From assembly GCF_022832375.1 (NCBI RefSeq), contig NZ_JALHLG010000003.1, forward strand, positions 1 through 64,000: a stretch of DNA of 64,000 nt, in the 5' to 3' direction. Position numbers and translations under genes: made by a program. The DNA is from Novosphingobium beihaiense. GTDB lineage: Bacteria > Pseudomonadota > Alphaproteobacteria > Sphingomonadales > Sphingomonadaceae. Shown here piece after piece: positions 18,414 through 27,655 of this stretch. The notes beneath the pieces were generated by a model. The model had not been told where the DNA came from. It did not search any database and saw only the letters and a program-made list of their open reading frames with translations. The first letter of the stretch is position 1; every line of letters begins with the position of its first letter.

Positions 18414-18442
18414 CGCTTAGAATGATTCGCGAGGGGTGTCAA
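18414..18442 (-). promoter_or_regulatory. Candidate sigma-70 promoter for rpsM-rpsK-rpoA-rplQ
   Basis: A perfect -35 box TTGACA (18437-18442, minus strand) is followed after 17 bp by TAAGCG, a poor but plausible alphaproteobacterial -10. It lies about 160 bp upstream of rpsM in the only long gap of this part of the cluster. Confidence 0.45.
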
Positions 18443-18550
18443 CGCTCCTCGCACAGGAAACGACGCGCCATCCCCCAAAGAACGGCGGACAGTGCGACAA
18501 CGTTACCGTTGTTTAACCCAAGATAGCCCGGCAGTCAAAACAGCGCCCGG

Positions 18551-19270
18551 TCAGCGGCCGATAATCTCGCCCTTGCCTGCCTCGGGCGCCTTGTCCGGAA
18601 GCGGCAGCACTTCCGTTTCGGGCGGCCCCGCCGCGGGTGCGGAACCGGCCTTTTCCTCAATGCCAGGCCCCTCGGCATCCGGCATCGGGAACGCGGCTGC
18701 AAACGCACCGCCAAGCTTCGCGGCAAGATGCTCCAGCTGTTGCCCGAGCATAGTATCGACGCCGCCTGCCAGCTTTGGATAGGGTGTGCGGGCATAGCCG
18801 CCCACCACATATTCCAGCAGCACTTGCGTGCCTTTGCCATCATTCACCGGCTTGAGCTGGATCGTCAGAGTGCCTTTCAAGGCATCGGCCTGCAGCGGTC
18901 CCAGCGCCCCCGTCATCCGCAAGGCGCGCGGGCGCTCAATGTAGACCACGCGCATGTGCTCCACGCTGCCGCGCGGCGCGGCCTTGGGCGATTCCGGATT
19001 GGGCAGAATTTCGCAGAAGCAACCGCCTGCATGCGGATCGATCGAGAGATTCGCAGCGTCGCCTGACCAGGTATGATCGGAATCCCACCATTCGGCAGGC
19101 TTGAGCAGCATCGCCCAGGTCTCTTCAACCGTGGCAGGCACGTCCACGAGGTGCCGCACCACGAAACCGTTGTCCGCAACCGCCGTAACCTTGGCAACGG
19201 CAGAAGCACTGCCCCCTGCCGCCAAAGCAAACCCCAGTGCGGGGATCACAACGCGGGCGAACAGCTTCAT
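18551..19270 (-). CDS. Exported SRPBCC (START-like) family protein
   Basis: A 239-residue protein with signal peptide (Ala-rich, ends near 27). An SRPBCC domain follows: VRHLVDVPATVEETWAML near 35, then WWDSDHTWSG, and EYVVGGYARTP near 152. The Pro/Glu-rich C-terminus is probably disordered. SRPBCC domains bind hydrophobic ligands in a deep pocket; no ligand can be inferred. It sits between adk and rpsM, where most relatives have no gene, 44 bp after adk and in the same direction, so it may be transcribed with the secY-adk unit. Confidence 0.72.
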   Translation of the reverse strand: MKLFARVVIPALGFALAAGGSASAVAKVTAVADNGFVVRHLVDVPATVEETWAMLLKPAEWWDSDHTWSGDAANLSIDPHAGGCFCEILPNPESPKAAPRGSVEHMRVVYIERPRALRMTGALGPLQADALKGTLTIQLKPVNDGKGTQVLLEYVVGGYARTPYPKLAGGVDTMLGQQLEHLAAKLGGAFAAAFPMPDAEGPGIEEKAGSAPAAGPPETEVLPLPDKAPEAGKGEIIGR

Positions 19271-19314
19271 CGCAGGCTCCTGTATACTTCACTCCGGCCA
19301 GGCCGGAACGGCCG

Positions 19315-19962
19315 TCAGGACGCGAGAACCGCCCCGATCGCGGCCGTTACCTCGTCCATGTCCGCCATGCCATCGACCTTGCTGACAATCCCTCGCGCTT
19401 CGTAGATCGGCAGGATCGGCGCCGTCTTGGCCCGATATTCGGTCAGGCGCGTGCGCACGGTTTCGGCGTTATCGTCCGGACGGCGCTTGAATTCAGTGCC
19501 TCCGCACTTGTCGCAAGTGCCCGGAACCTTGGGCTGCTCGAACTTGTCGTGATAGCCCTTGCCACACGTCGCGCAGGTAAAGCGGCCGGTGATGCGCTCG
19601 ACCAGGGCATCCTCGTTCACGTCCAGCTCGATCACATGGTCCAGCTTGCGGCCGCGCCCGGCAAGGATGCCGTCCAGTGCTTCGGCCTGCGCCGCCGTAC
19701 GCGGATAGCCATCGAAAATGGCACCGGCATCGGGTCCCATCGCATCGAGTTCATCACCGATCAGCGACGAAACGATAGCATCGGAAACCAGCTCACCGCG
19801 ATCCATGACAGCCTTGGCCTCAAGCCCGGTCGGCGTTCCCGCCTTGACCGCCGCCCGCAGCATATCGCCGGTCGAAAGCTGGCGCATGCCATGCTTTTCG
19901 ACGAGCCGCTGAGCCTGGGTCCCCTTGCCCGCTCCCGGCGGCCCCAGCAGAATTATGTTCAC
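19315..19962 (-). CDS. adk: Adenylate kinase
   Basis: The 215-residue long form catalyses ATP + AMP = 2 ADP in the cytosol. The P-loop GPPGAGKGTQ is at 7-16, the signature DGYPRT near 85, and a long LID domain (about 127-165) carries two Cys-x2-Cys pairs that make a structural zinc site. It follows secY by 50 bp, the usual spc-operon partner. Confidence 0.97.
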   Translation of the reverse strand: MNIILLGPPGAGKGTQAQRLVEKHGMRQLSTGDMLRAAVKAGTPTGLEAKAVMDRGELVSDAIVSSLIGDELDAMGPDAGAIFDGYPRTAAQAEALDGILAGRGRKLDHVIELDVNEDALVERITGRFTCATCGKGYHDKFEQPKVPGTCDKCGGTEFKRRPDDNAETVRTRLTEYRAKTAPILPIYEARGIVSKVDGMADMDEVTAAIGAVLAS

Positions 19963-20012
19963 GCCTTACCCCTCAAAAATGCCTTATCGCCCCATGCCTT
20001 CGGCCTATGGCC

Positions 20013-21380
20013 TCAGCGCTGGCGGCCTTTCAGTTTCGCCTTCTTTATGAGGTCGCCGTACTGGTGCGCCAGCAGGTGCGACTGAATCTGCGTAATCGTA
20101 TCCACAGTCACGTTGACGACGATCAGCAGACTCGTGCCACCCATGAACAGCAGCGGCAAGCCCGTCATCGACAGGAAATACTCAGGAACCGTGCAGACGA
20201 TGGTGAGATAGATCGCACCGATCACCGTCACACGCGTAAGCACATAGTCGAGGTATTCGGCGGTACGTGCACCGGGACGGATGCCCGGAATGAAGCCACC
20301 GTTCTTCTTCAGGTTGTCTGCGGTCTCTTCAGGATTGAAAACGACAGCCGTGTAGAAGAAGCTGAAGAAGATGATGCCCGCGGCATAGAACAGCATGTAG
20401 AGCGGCTTGCCGTGGCCCAGGTACTGGTTGAGCGTGACCACGAACTGCCCCATCGTCGATTCGGGGCTCAGCGAGTTCCCGGCAAACTGGGTGATGGTCA
20501 GCGGCAGCAGCAGCAGCGAGCTGGCGAAGATCGGAGGGATCACGCCCGCGGTGTTGAGCTTGAGCGGCAAGTGGCTGCGATCGGCCTGCATCATGCCGTT
20601 CTGCGTGGCGCGCTTGGGATACTGGATCAGCAGGCGGCGCGTCGCACGCTCGAAGAAGCAGATCAGCAGGATCATGCCGATGATCAGGCCGATCAGGGTC
20701 ACGATCAGCACCGAGCCGGTATCGCCCGCGCTATAGGCCTGCCCCAGGTTGCTGGCGAACTTCGGCATCTGCGCCACGATACCCGCCATGATGATCAGCG
20801 ACACGCCGTTGCCGATCCCGCGCGAGGTGATCTGCTCGCCCAGCCACAGCAGGAACATGGTGCCGCCCACCAGCGAGATAACCGCGCCGACGCGGAACAT
20901 GATGCCGGGATCGACCACCGCCTGCAGACCGCTGGAAGCGCCATAGGCCTCCAGGCTTACGGCCAGGAACCAGCCCTGCAACGCACAAAGGCCCACCGTG
21001 CCGTAGCGCGTGTACTGGTTCAGCTTCTTGCGCCCGGCCTCGCCTTCCTTCTTCAGCGCCATCAGCGCCGGATGAAGCGAAGCGGCGAGCTGCACCACGA
21101 TCGAGGCGGTGATGTACGGCATCACGCCCAGCGCGATCAGGCTCATGCGCGAAAGCGATCCGCCCGAGAAGGTGTTGAACAGGTCGAGAATGCCGCCCTG
21201 CGTCTTGCTGTAGAGCGATTCGAGAATCAGCGGGTTCACACCCGGCAGCGGCACGAAGCTCAGAAAGCGGAAGACGATCAGCGCGCCGATCGTAAACCAG
21301 ATGCGGTTCTTGAGCTCGGTAGCCTTGGAAAAATTGGCCAGGCTGAGCGAGCTTGCAATGTTGTCGGCGCGAGAAGCCAT
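20013..21380 (-). CDS. secY: Preprotein translocase subunit SecY
   Basis: A 455-residue protein with ten membrane segments, the central channel of the Sec translocon in the inner membrane. The conserved blocks are present: FVPLPGVNP near 45, GVMPYITASIVVQLA near 87 (plug and lateral gate region) and FNPEETADNLKKNGGFIPGIRPG near 348, part of the cytosolic loop that contacts SecA and the ribosome. It is followed by adk. A 226-bp gap with a hairpin separates it from rplO. Confidence 0.98.
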   Translation of the reverse strand: MASRADNIASSLSLANFSKATELKNRIWFTIGALIVFRFLSFVPLPGVNPLILESLYSKTQGGILDLFNTFSGGSLSRMSLIALGVMPYITASIVVQLAASLHPALMALKKEGEAGRKKLNQYTRYGTVGLCALQGWFLAVSLEAYGASSGLQAVVDPGIMFRVGAVISLVGGTMFLLWLGEQITSRGIGNGVSLIIMAGIVAQMPKFASNLGQAYSAGDTGSVLIVTLIGLIIGMILLICFFERATRRLLIQYPKRATQNGMMQADRSHLPLKLNTAGVIPPIFASSLLLLPLTITQFAGNSLSPESTMGQFVVTLNQYLGHGKPLYMLFYAAGIIFFSFFYTAVVFNPEETADNLKKNGGFIPGIRPGARTAEYLDYVLTRVTVIGAIYLTIVCTVPEYFLSMTGLPLLFMGGTSLLIVVNVTVDTITQIQSHLLAHQYGDLIKKAKLKGRQR

Positions 21381-21547
21381 GACTTACAGAATGCCTCGAT
21401 TTGTCTTGTCGGATTCGGCCTTAGCGACTGGCGCCTGCCTTGTCGAACCCCGGAGCGGAACTGGCCATATAGACATTCGTAGGATGTCTGAAAGGCCTGC
21501 GCCGCGAAAACACCATGTCCGGAGGAAACGCTGCCCCAGAAAGCACA

Positions 21548-21577
21548 GGAGGGCGAAGCGCCATGCGCCCGCCCTCC
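21548..21577 (-). terminator. Hairpin between rplO and secY
   Basis: An 8-bp GC stem (GGAGGGCG and complement) with an inner GCG/CGC pair follows the rplO stop on the minus strand. There is no proper T-run, so it may attenuate, process or protect the transcript rather than end it. Confidence 0.4.
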
Positions 21578-21606
21578 CGGATCTTCAGATCAGATCACGA
21601 TGCCGC

Positions 21607-22095
21607 TCAGGCCTCGGCGGCTTCCTTGGCGGGAAGCACAACCGAACCGCCAGCCTTCTCGACCGCGGCCACGGCGCCCTTGGAAGCACCGGCAACGTTG
21701 AAGGTCACCTTGGCGCTCAGTTCGCCCTTGCCGAGCAGACGCACACCGTCCTTACCGCCACGGGCAAGGCCAGCGCCCTTCAGGGCCGCGTGATCGACAG
21801 TGCCCGAAATGTCGAGCTTACCGGCATCGATTGCCTTCTGGACCATGCCCAGGTTCACTTCGGCGTAGTCCTTGGCGAACTTCGTGTTGTTGAAGCCGCG
21901 CTTCGGCAGACGCATGTGAAGCGGCATCTGGCCGCCTTCGAAGCCGTTGATCGAAACGCCCGAACGTGCCTTCGCACCCTTCTGGCCACGGCCGCCGGTC
22001 TTGCCCTTGCCCGAGCCGATGCCACGGCCGATACGCATGCGGCGGTGACGGGCGCCCGAGTTGTCGCGGATATCATTCAGTTTCATAGTCTGCAC
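21607..22095 (-). CDS. rplO: 50S ribosomal protein L15
   Basis: A 162-residue uL15 protein: [14 protein letters not shown] start, the Gly/Lys/Arg-rich region [18 protein letters not shown] (about 24-41) and an Ala/Glu-rich C-terminal tail. It is an early assembly protein of the large subunit. Normally it directly follows rpmD. Here 3 kb with two unrelated genes, one on the opposite strand, lies between them, so rplO must have its own promoter or depend on read-through. Confidence 0.97.
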   Translation of the reverse strand: MQTMKLNDIRDNSGARHRRMRIGRGIGSGKGKTGGRGQKGAKARSGVSINGFEGGQMPLHMRLPKRGFNNTKFAKDYAEVNLGMVQKAIDAGKLDISGTVDHAALKGAGLARGGKDGVRLLGKGELSAKVTFNVAGASKGAVAAVEKAGGSVVLPAKEAAEA

Positions 22096-22244
22096 TCGCT
22101 TTCGCTTTTGGTCGCGCTTGATAGGAAGCGGCGCCCGTAGCGGATGGCCGGGCGAATGTCACGCCTTTTTCGGTGCGTGCTGCTCCGGAGGAACAAAGCC
22201 CGGACCGACAGGACCGGGCTCATGAATTTAACGCAAAATTATCC

Positions 22245-23786
22245 ATGGCAGGCTCACAACCCCACGGCTCCCCTCCATCCTCGAAGGCCCGCAGTGGACA
22301 GATGACAGGCATCGGCAATGAACAGGATCACTTTCCTGCCTGGTACGCCCTGGTGTTGCTGGCCATCGGCGTGGCCTTGCGCGCCAGTACCTTCGGTGAT
22401 CCCAACCTGCATGTCGATGAAGTTTTCTACCAAACCGTCGGCATCGCCATGCACCACGGCGCGATACCCTACGTCGATGTATGGGACCGCAAGCCCTGGG
22501 GGCTCTTCTTCTGTTACTACCTGATCGCCTTCCTATCCAGCGCGCCACTTGCCTATCAGCTGGTGGCCACCGTTTTCGCTGCGGCGACAGCTTGGGTCAT
22601 CGCCCGTATCGCCAGCCAGTGGAGCACCCCGCGAGCTGGTCTGTTCGCTGGCATCGTGTACTTGCTGTGGCTGGACCGGCTGCAAGGCTTCGGCGGACAG
22701 GGACCGGTCTTCTACAACCTGTTCATGGTCCTTGCCGGTTGGCTTGTCTTCCGCTCGCAGAGCCGCCTCCAGGCCGGACACGTTCCTGCAACGGTCCCCA
22801 CAGCGATGCTGCTCGCGGGCATCGCCATCACATTCAAACCGACAGCCTTTTTCGAATCGTGCTTCTTTGGCCTCTACTGCGCGTTGCTGCTCTACCGCTC
22901 GCCTCTACAGCGCGGGCCGCTCGCCACGAACGTGGCCGGGTGGATGGCCCTCGGCGCGGCCCCTGCCCTGACCATATCCGCCTGGTACTGGCTCCACGGT
23001 TATTGGCACATCTACTGGCAGGCCATGTTTCTTTCGAACCTGCACAAGCCCTCGTTTCTCTACGCCGATACCATGCGGGCGCTGGTCACGTTTATCATCC
23101 TGGCTCCCATCATCACCGTGGCCACGCTATCGCTGGCGACCTGGCACGGTGGAAGCCGGCGTTTCGTGGGTTGGTGGGTGCTTGCCGCGCTGCTCGGCCT
23201 GATATCCGTACCCAATTTCTACATGCACTATTCGTTGCCGCTGCTGGTTCCGCTAAGCTTGTGTACGGCCGCCTTCTTCCAGCGCAGGGCCACGGGGCCC
23301 GCCGCGCTTATCGCGCTCACCTTGTGGTCGCTGCAAACGTCCCATGCGTTTGACTTTCAGCACACCCGCCAATCGAAGCAGGCCATGCATGACCTCGCAA
23401 CAGCCATCCGGGCACACGACACCGGAGGAGATCTCTTTGTCGTCGATGGCCCTCCGCAGCTCTATGTCCTCACCGGGCACCGCTTTCCCACGCCTCTGGT
23501 GTTTCCGCATCACCTCGGTCATCTGATCGAAAAGGATCTGAGCCACCTTTCAACGCTCGGAGAAACCCGCAGGGTGCTTGGTTTGAAGCCCGGCATCATC
23601 GTTATGCCGGACAAACCCCGCCAAGATCCTCCCAACATGGAAGTCATCGATGCGGTAAATGCCTATATCGCCGCTCACTGCCGCAAGGTCGCCAGCATCG
23701 AAACGCCGGACCTGCTGACCAGCGCCCGCATGAACGTCTGGGCGGACTGCCGGAAGCCCCCTGCCCCCGGCGCGCACGGTCATTGA
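22245..23786 (+). CDS. GT-C type glycosyltransferase, family 39-like membrane protein
   Basis: This is the only plus-strand gene inside the ribosomal block. Start uncertain: ATG 22245 (513 residues) or ATG 22302, neither with a clear Shine-Dalgarno. After a short disordered head there are about 10-12 membrane helices. The first periplasmic loop has HVDEVFY, the acidic motif of GT-C enzymes, followed by DVWDRKPWG, like the D-x-KPP motif of PMT/ArnT relatives. Such enzymes transfer sugars from polyprenyl-phosphate carriers to protein or lipid in the periplasm. It converges with the next gene with 5 bp between the stops. Acceptor unknown. Confidence 0.7.
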   Translation: MAGSQPHGSPPSSKARSGQMTGIGNEQDHFPAWYALVLLAIGVALRASTFGDPNLHVDEVFYQTVGIAMHHGAIPYVDVWDRKPWGLFFCYYLIAFLSSAPLAYQLVATVFAAATAWVIARIASQWSTPRAGLFAGIVYLLWLDRLQGFGGQGPVFYNLFMVLAGWLVFRSQSRLQAGHVPATVPTAMLLAGIAITFKPTAFFESCFFGLYCALLLYRSPLQRGPLATNVAGWMALGAAPALTISAWYWLHGYWHIYWQAMFLSNLHKPSFLYADTMRALVTFIILAPIITVATLSLATWHGGSRRFVGWWVLAALLGLISVPNFYMHYSLPLLVPLSLCTAAFFQRRATGPAALIALTLWSLQTSHAFDFQHTRQSKQAMHDLATAIRAHDTGGDLFVVDGPPQLYVLTGHRFPTPLVFPHHLGHLIEKDLSHLSTLGETRRVLGLKPGIIVMPDKPRQDPPNMEVIDAVNAYIAAHCRKVASIETPDLLTSARMNVWADCRKPPAPGAHGH

Positions 23787-23791
23787 GTTCC

Positions 23792-24991
23792 TTACTTCCC
23801 GCCGATGCCGACCACCAGCTTGGCGCTCTCCGGCACCGGTGTGCCGAAAGCGTCGCGGGCAGGTGCCCAGTGAACGATGTCGATCGCGAGATCGCACAGT
23901 TCCTTGTCGAACTCCGGCGAATTGGAACCAGGTTTCATCGTGCACGATGTCGAATTGCCCTTGGCATCGACATCGAACAGCACCAGGTGCCGCGAGAACG
24001 GGCGCTGGCTCAGGACCTTGTTGTACCGCTCCTTGAGTTCAGCCAGCGCGTGGTTGAGCTCTGAAAGGCTGGTGTCGTCCCAGCGCGGCTTCTGGCGCAG
24101 ATTGGCGAATTCCTCTTCCGTCACCAGCGGGCGCAGACGGCGGATCATCGCGGGCCAGCGCATGATCCTCGCGACCTGCAGCGGCGATTCGCGGTCGATT
24201 GCCGTCTGGCATGCCGCCCCGGTCGGGCTCGCCTTGGCCCTCAGCAACGCTTCGGCGGCAGGCCAGCGGTGATAGGAAATCGCCCAGGCAAGCGGCGTCA
24301 TGCCGAACATGTCCGGCGCATCCACATCCTGCTTGTCGCGGTTGATCAGCACGTTGATGTCGTAGACCGAGCCGCGCCGCGCCGCCGCGCCCAGGCCGTA
24401 GGCCATGCGGGCCGGGCCGAGTTCGGCAAAACCGTATGGCAGCTCGATGCCCCGTTCACCGGCGTCGGAAAGGTCCGGCTTGCTTCCGGCGCGTTCCAGT
24501 TCGCGGCAAACGTCGGCGTATGGGTATCGCGGGTCCGAAAGCACGGCCGCGTTGTAGCGGCGTCCGAAGTCCGTCACTTTGTCATCCGGCCCCCGCCCCA
24601 GCGCCGCTGCTTCGTCAGGCACATAGGCGAGAACGCGCACAGTCCACGGCCGCAGGCCGCCAAGCACGCGGCACTGGGCGTCGTAAAGCTCCGTGGTCAG
24701 CCCATCAGGCGTAGTGGCCGCGGCAAGCCGGTAGTCCCCGGCATCGAGAGCCTTCTTCGCTTCCGCCACCGGATCGGGTTCTCCCCCGCCCGACAGCGCC
24801 TTGACCAGTCCGGCATCGGCGCCGCGCATGGCCTGAAGCTTTTCGGGATCGGCCCTCAAATCACCGCAATGCGCCACAGCGGCCCCGTCAGCCATGACAT
24901 CGCCCGCCTTCTTCTCCTCACCGGAGGTACAGCCGGTGGCCGCCATCGACGCGAGACACACAAGACCGGTGGCGATTCCCTTGACGTTCAA
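23792..24991 (-). CDS. Putative lipoprotein with ankyrin-like and TonB C-terminal-like regions
   Basis: Start chosen at TTG 24991, preceded by GGAG at 6-7 bases; the open frame continues upstream to 25105 without a better signal. The 399-residue product has a signal sequence ending in ATGC, a plausible lipobox. An alpha-helical region follows, with an ankyrin-type block MFGMTPLAWAISYHRWPAAE near 225. The C-terminal 70 residues (LVLFDVDAKGNSTSC ... ELCDLAI ... GTPV) read like a TonB C-terminal domain. It sits between rpmD and rplO behind a terminator. Function unknown; the domain calls are my reading of the sequence. Confidence 0.55.
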   Translation of the reverse strand: MNVKGIATGLVCLASMAATGCTSGEEKKAGDVMADGAAVAHCGDLRADPEKLQAMRGADAGLVKALSGGGEPDPVAEAKKALDAGDYRLAAATTPDGLTTELYDAQCRVLGGLRPWTVRVLAYVPDEAAALGRGPDDKVTDFGRRYNAAVLSDPRYPYADVCRELERAGSKPDLSDAGERGIELPYGFAELGPARMAYGLGAAARRGSVYDINVLINRDKQDVDAPDMFGMTPLAWAISYHRWPAAEALLRAKASPTGAACQTAIDRESPLQVARIMRWPAMIRRLRPLVTEEEFANLRQKPRWDDTSLSELNHALAELKERYNKVLSQRPFSRHLVLFDVDAKGNSTSCTMKPGSNSPEFDKELCDLAIDIVHWAPARDAFGTPVPESAKLVVGIGGK

Positions 24992-25073
24992 GACTAGCTC
25001 CAGAGTGGAATTGGCGGCCCAGCGCATAGCACAAGCCTGCATTCGGGAAAGAGAGGCCTGCCCCTGAATGCCT

Positions 25074-25114
25074 CCCGCAAAAACGAAAGGCCCCGGCGTT
25101 TCCACCGGGGCCTT
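25074..25114 (-). terminator. Rho-independent terminator after rpmD
   Basis: A perfect 10-bp stem AAGGCCCCGG/CCGGGGCCTT (25087-25114) is followed on the minus strand by TTTCGTTTTTG. It lies 27 bp after the rpmD stop, so the S10/spc transcript probably ends here instead of continuing to rplO. Confidence 0.88.
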
Positions 25115-25140
25115 CCTGATCTGTACCGATGCCGAAAGGC

Positions 25141-25317
25141 TCAGTCGACAACCGCAACCATGTGCGGCAGCTTGGCGATCGCACCGCGCACTTCGGCAGT
25201 GTCCTCGATCTCGACGACCTTGTGCATCTTGCCGAGGCCGAGACCGATAAGGATCTTCTTCTGGCTCTCGGGGCGACGGATCGGCGAACCGATCTGCTTG
25301 ATCTTGATCTTTGCCAT
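25141..25317 (-). CDS. rpmD: 50S ribosomal protein L30
   Basis: A 58-residue uL30 protein read directly from the sequence. It begins [15 protein letters not shown] and contains [15 protein letters not shown], the conserved core that contacts 23S and 5S rRNA. It follows rpsE by 6 bp and is directly followed by a strong terminator. Confidence 0.95.
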   Translation of the reverse strand: MAKIKIKQIGSPIRRPESQKKILIGLGLGKMHKVVEIEDTAEVRGAIAKLPHMVAVVD

Positions 25318-25323
25318 GGTCGA

Positions 25324-26040
25324 TTACTCCACGATAGCTTCAGCAGCGGCCTCGGCCTCTACTTCGCTGACGCCACCACGGCCGAGCAGGTCAGCGACCT
25401 TCTTGCCGCGGCGCTGCGCAACCGACTTCGGCGAAGTCTGGCTGTTCAGCGCGTCGAACGTGGCACGGATCATGTTGTACGGGTTCGAAGTGCCGACCGA
25501 CTTGGTCACGACGTCAGCGACGCCCAGGCTCTCGAACACGGCACGCATCGGACCGCCCGCGATGATACCCGTACCGGCCGGAGCCGAACGGACGTTCACG
25601 CGGCCTGCGCCGAAGTGGCCCTTGCCGTCGTGATGGAGGGTGCGGCCCTCCTTCAGCGCGACGCGGATCATCTTCTTCTTGGCCGAAGCGGTTGCCTTGG
25701 TGATCGCCTCGGGAACCTCGCGGGCCTTGGCATGGCCAAAGCCGACGCGGCCCTTGCCGTCACCGACGACGACGAGCGCGGCGAAACCGAAGCGCTTGCC
25801 GCCCTTCACCGTCTTCGAGACGCGGTTGATGTGAACGAGCTTTTCGATCAGCTCTTCACCCTGCTCCTCGTCGTCACGGCGGCCACGACGATCGTCGCGA
25901 CGGCCACGGCCGCCACGCTCACCGCGTTCGCCACGGCCACGGCCGCGGCCACGGCCGCCTTCGGGCTGCGCAGGGGCGCCAGCAGCGCCCTGCGTGTTCT
26001 CAGCCGCAACCGGCTGTTCGTTGGTGTTTTCGTCTGCCAT
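25324..26040 (-). CDS. rpsE: 30S ribosomal protein S5 with long RG-rich N-terminal extension
   Basis: The uS5 core starts near residue 64 ([14 protein letters not shown]) and contains the RNA-binding [14 protein letters not shown] and [16 protein letters not shown] motifs. The protein has 238 residues against about 165-170 in most bacteria. The extra N-terminus is acidic/Ala-rich for 27 residues, then a dense run of Arg-Gly dipeptides and Asp/Arg repeats. S5 acts in decoding accuracy and at the mRNA entry channel. RG-rich tails bind RNA, so the extension may touch mRNA or rRNA on the solvent side. Start ATG 26040 lies 2 bp from the rplR stop. Confidence 0.96.
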   Translation of the reverse strand: MADENTNEQPVAAENTQGAAGAPAQPEGGRGRGRGRGERGERGGRGRRDDRRGRRDDEEQGEELIEKLVHINRVSKTVKGGKRFGFAALVVVGDGKGRVGFGHAKAREVPEAITKATASAKKKMIRVALKEGRTLHHDGKGHFGAGRVNVRSAPAGTGIIAGGPMRAVFESLGVADVVTKSVGTSNPYNMIRATFDALNSQTSPKSVAQRRGKKVADLLGRGGVSEVEAEAAAEAIVE

Positions 26041-26042
26041 GA

Positions 26043-26381
26043 TCAGAACTCCAGCCCGCCTTCACGAGCGGCTTCGGCCAGCGCCTTGACGCGGCCATGG
26101 AACAGGAAACCGCCGCGGTCGAACACGACAGCAGTGATGCCCGCCTTCTTGGCAGCCTCGGCGAGCTCCTTGCCCACACGAGTAGCGGAATCGACGTCCG
26201 TGCCCTTGCCGCCAAGGGTATTGGCGGCGGCCACGGTGCGGCCCTGCGCGTCGTCGATGATCTGCGCATAGATGTGACGGCCGGTGCGGTGCACCGACAG
26301 ACGCGGACGGTCGCCCGAACGGGCGCGAAGGGCGGTACGGACGCGCCGGCGGCGGCGTTCGAAAAGGGAAAGCTTTGCCAT
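26043..26381 (-). CDS. rplR: 50S ribosomal protein L18
   Basis: A 112-residue uL18 protein: Arg-rich head [16 protein letters not shown], then [20 protein letters not shown] and the [24 protein letters not shown]-terminus (end of the chain). It binds 5S rRNA with L5. Its start codon overlaps the rplF stop by one base, a sign of translational coupling. Confidence 0.97.
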   Translation of the reverse strand: MAKLSLFERRRRRVRTALRARSGDRPRLSVHRTGRHIYAQIIDDAQGRTVAAANTLGGKGTDVDSATRVGKELAEAAKKAGITAVVFDRGGFLFHGRVKALAEAAREGGLEF

Positions 26382-26914
26382 TACTTCTTCTTCCCTTCCT
26401 TGCGGAAGATGTACTCGCCGCGGTACTTGATGCCCTTGCCCTTGTAGGGTTCGGGCTTGCGCCAGCGGCGAATTTCGGCCGCGAGCTGGCCGACCTTCTG
26501 CTTGTCAATGCCGGAGATCTCGACCGTGGTGTTGTCCGGGGTCTTGATCTCGATGCCTTCGGGCACGTCGATGTCGACGTCGTGCGAGAAGCCGAGCTGA
26601 AGCTTCAGCTTCTTGCCCTGGGCCTGGGCACGGTAGCCGACGCCCTTGATTTCAAGGACCTTCGAGAAACCTTCGGTCACGCCCTCGATGAGGTTCGAGA
26701 CCAGCGTGCGCTGCATGCCCCAGTGGCTGCGGGCAGCCTTCGACTGGTTGACGGGCTGCACGGCGATCGAACCGTCGTCGACCGAATAGGTCACGAGGTC
26801 CGACATGCCCATGGTGAGCGTGCCCTTGGGGCCCTTCACCGACAGCGTGCCATTGTCGATATTGGCGGTGACGCCGCTCGGGATCGCCACCGGCTTTTTA
26901 CCGATGCGGCTCAT
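26381..26914 (-). CDS. rplF: 50S ribosomal protein L6
   Basis: A 177-residue uL6 protein with two similar domains, start [15 protein letters not shown] and the C-terminal RNA-binding signature [14 protein letters not shown] near 155. It lies close to the factor-binding site of the large subunit. The gene overlaps the ends of both rpsH and rplR by one base. Confidence 0.97.
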   Translation of the reverse strand: MSRIGKKPVAIPSGVTANIDNGTLSVKGPKGTLTMGMSDLVTYSVDDGSIAVQPVNQSKAARSHWGMQRTLVSNLIEGVTEGFSKVLEIKGVGYRAQAQGKKLKLQLGFSHDVDIDVPEGIEIKTPDNTTVEISGIDKQKVGQLAAEIRRWRKPEPYKGKGIKYRGEYIFRKEGKKK

Positions 26915-27309
26915 CAGAACACCTCCGCAAGCACTTCGCCGCCGACGTTCTGGGTGCGGGCTTCGTTATCCGAAAGCACGCCCCGCGGCGTCGAGACGAT
27001 GGTGATGCCAAGGCCGTTGCGCACCACCGGGAGTTCCTTGGAACCCGAGTAGACGCGGCGGCCCGGCTTGGAGACGCGCTGCACGTGCTTGATCGCGGGC
27101 TCGCCTTCGAAATACTTCAGCTCGATGCGCAGCTGCGGGTGAGCGCCGGTGGCATCTTCGCTGTAGCCACGGATGTAGCCTTCGCGCTGGAGCACTTCGA
27201 GCACGCGGGCACGAAGCTTGGAGGCCGGGGACAGGACGGAGTCCTTCTTCGCCCGCTGGCCGTTGCGAATGCGGGTGAGCATATCACCCAGAGGATCGGT
27301 CATAGCCAT
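26914..27309 (-). CDS. rpsH: 30S ribosomal protein S8
   Basis: A 131-residue uS8 protein: [16 protein letters not shown] start and the signature [16 protein letters not shown] near 104. It binds helix 21 of 16S rRNA. In E. coli S8 represses the spc operon at the L5 mRNA; I could not identify such a site here. Confidence 0.97.
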   Translation of the reverse strand: MAMTDPLGDMLTRIRNGQRAKKDSVLSPASKLRARVLEVLQREGYIRGYSEDATGAHPQLRIELKYFEGEPAIKHVQRVSKPGRRVYSGSKELPVVRNGLGITIVSTPRGVLSDNEARTQNVGGEVLAEVF

Positions 27310-27323
27310 CTTCGTCTATTCCC

Positions 27324-27629
27324 TTACCAGCTCGACTTGGTCACGCCGGGGATCATGCCCTTGTTGGCAAGATCACGCAGCTCGACGCGGCACAGGCCGA
27401 ACTTGCGGTAGTAACCGCGCGGACGGCCGGTCGTGGCGCAGCGGTTGCGAACCCGGGTCGGGTTGCCGTTGCGCGGGATCTCGGCCAGCTTCAGGCGGGC
27501 AATGAGACGCTCGGTTTCGTCGAGCGATTCATCGTCAGCGATCGCCTTGAGGCGCGCGTACTTGCCTGCATACTTCTTGACGAGCTTCTTACGACGCTCG
27601 TTCTTGTTCACGGAACTCAGTTTCGCCAT
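27324..27629 (-). CDS. rpsN: 30S ribosomal protein S14 (zinc-free form)
   Basis: A 101-residue uS14 protein of the long type that lacks the CxxC zinc ribbon. It has the conserved [19 protein letters not shown] stretch near 63. It binds the 3' major domain in the small-subunit head. Its place between rplE and rpsH is standard. Confidence 0.97.
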   Translation of the reverse strand: MAKLSSVNKNERRKKLVKKYAGKYARLKAIADDESLDETERLIARLKLAEIPRNGNPTRVRNRCATTGRPRGYYRKFGLCRVELRDLANKGMIPGVTKSSW

Positions 27630-27655
27630 GGACTTAAGCTCTCTTTCTCAGCGGC

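Noticed and set aside
22197..22220. AGCCCGG/CCGGGCT hairpin before the GT-C gene as a full terminator
   Set aside because: Stem of only 7 bp with a 10-base loop and a weak T-run; noted in the finding on the split operon but not listed as a terminator.
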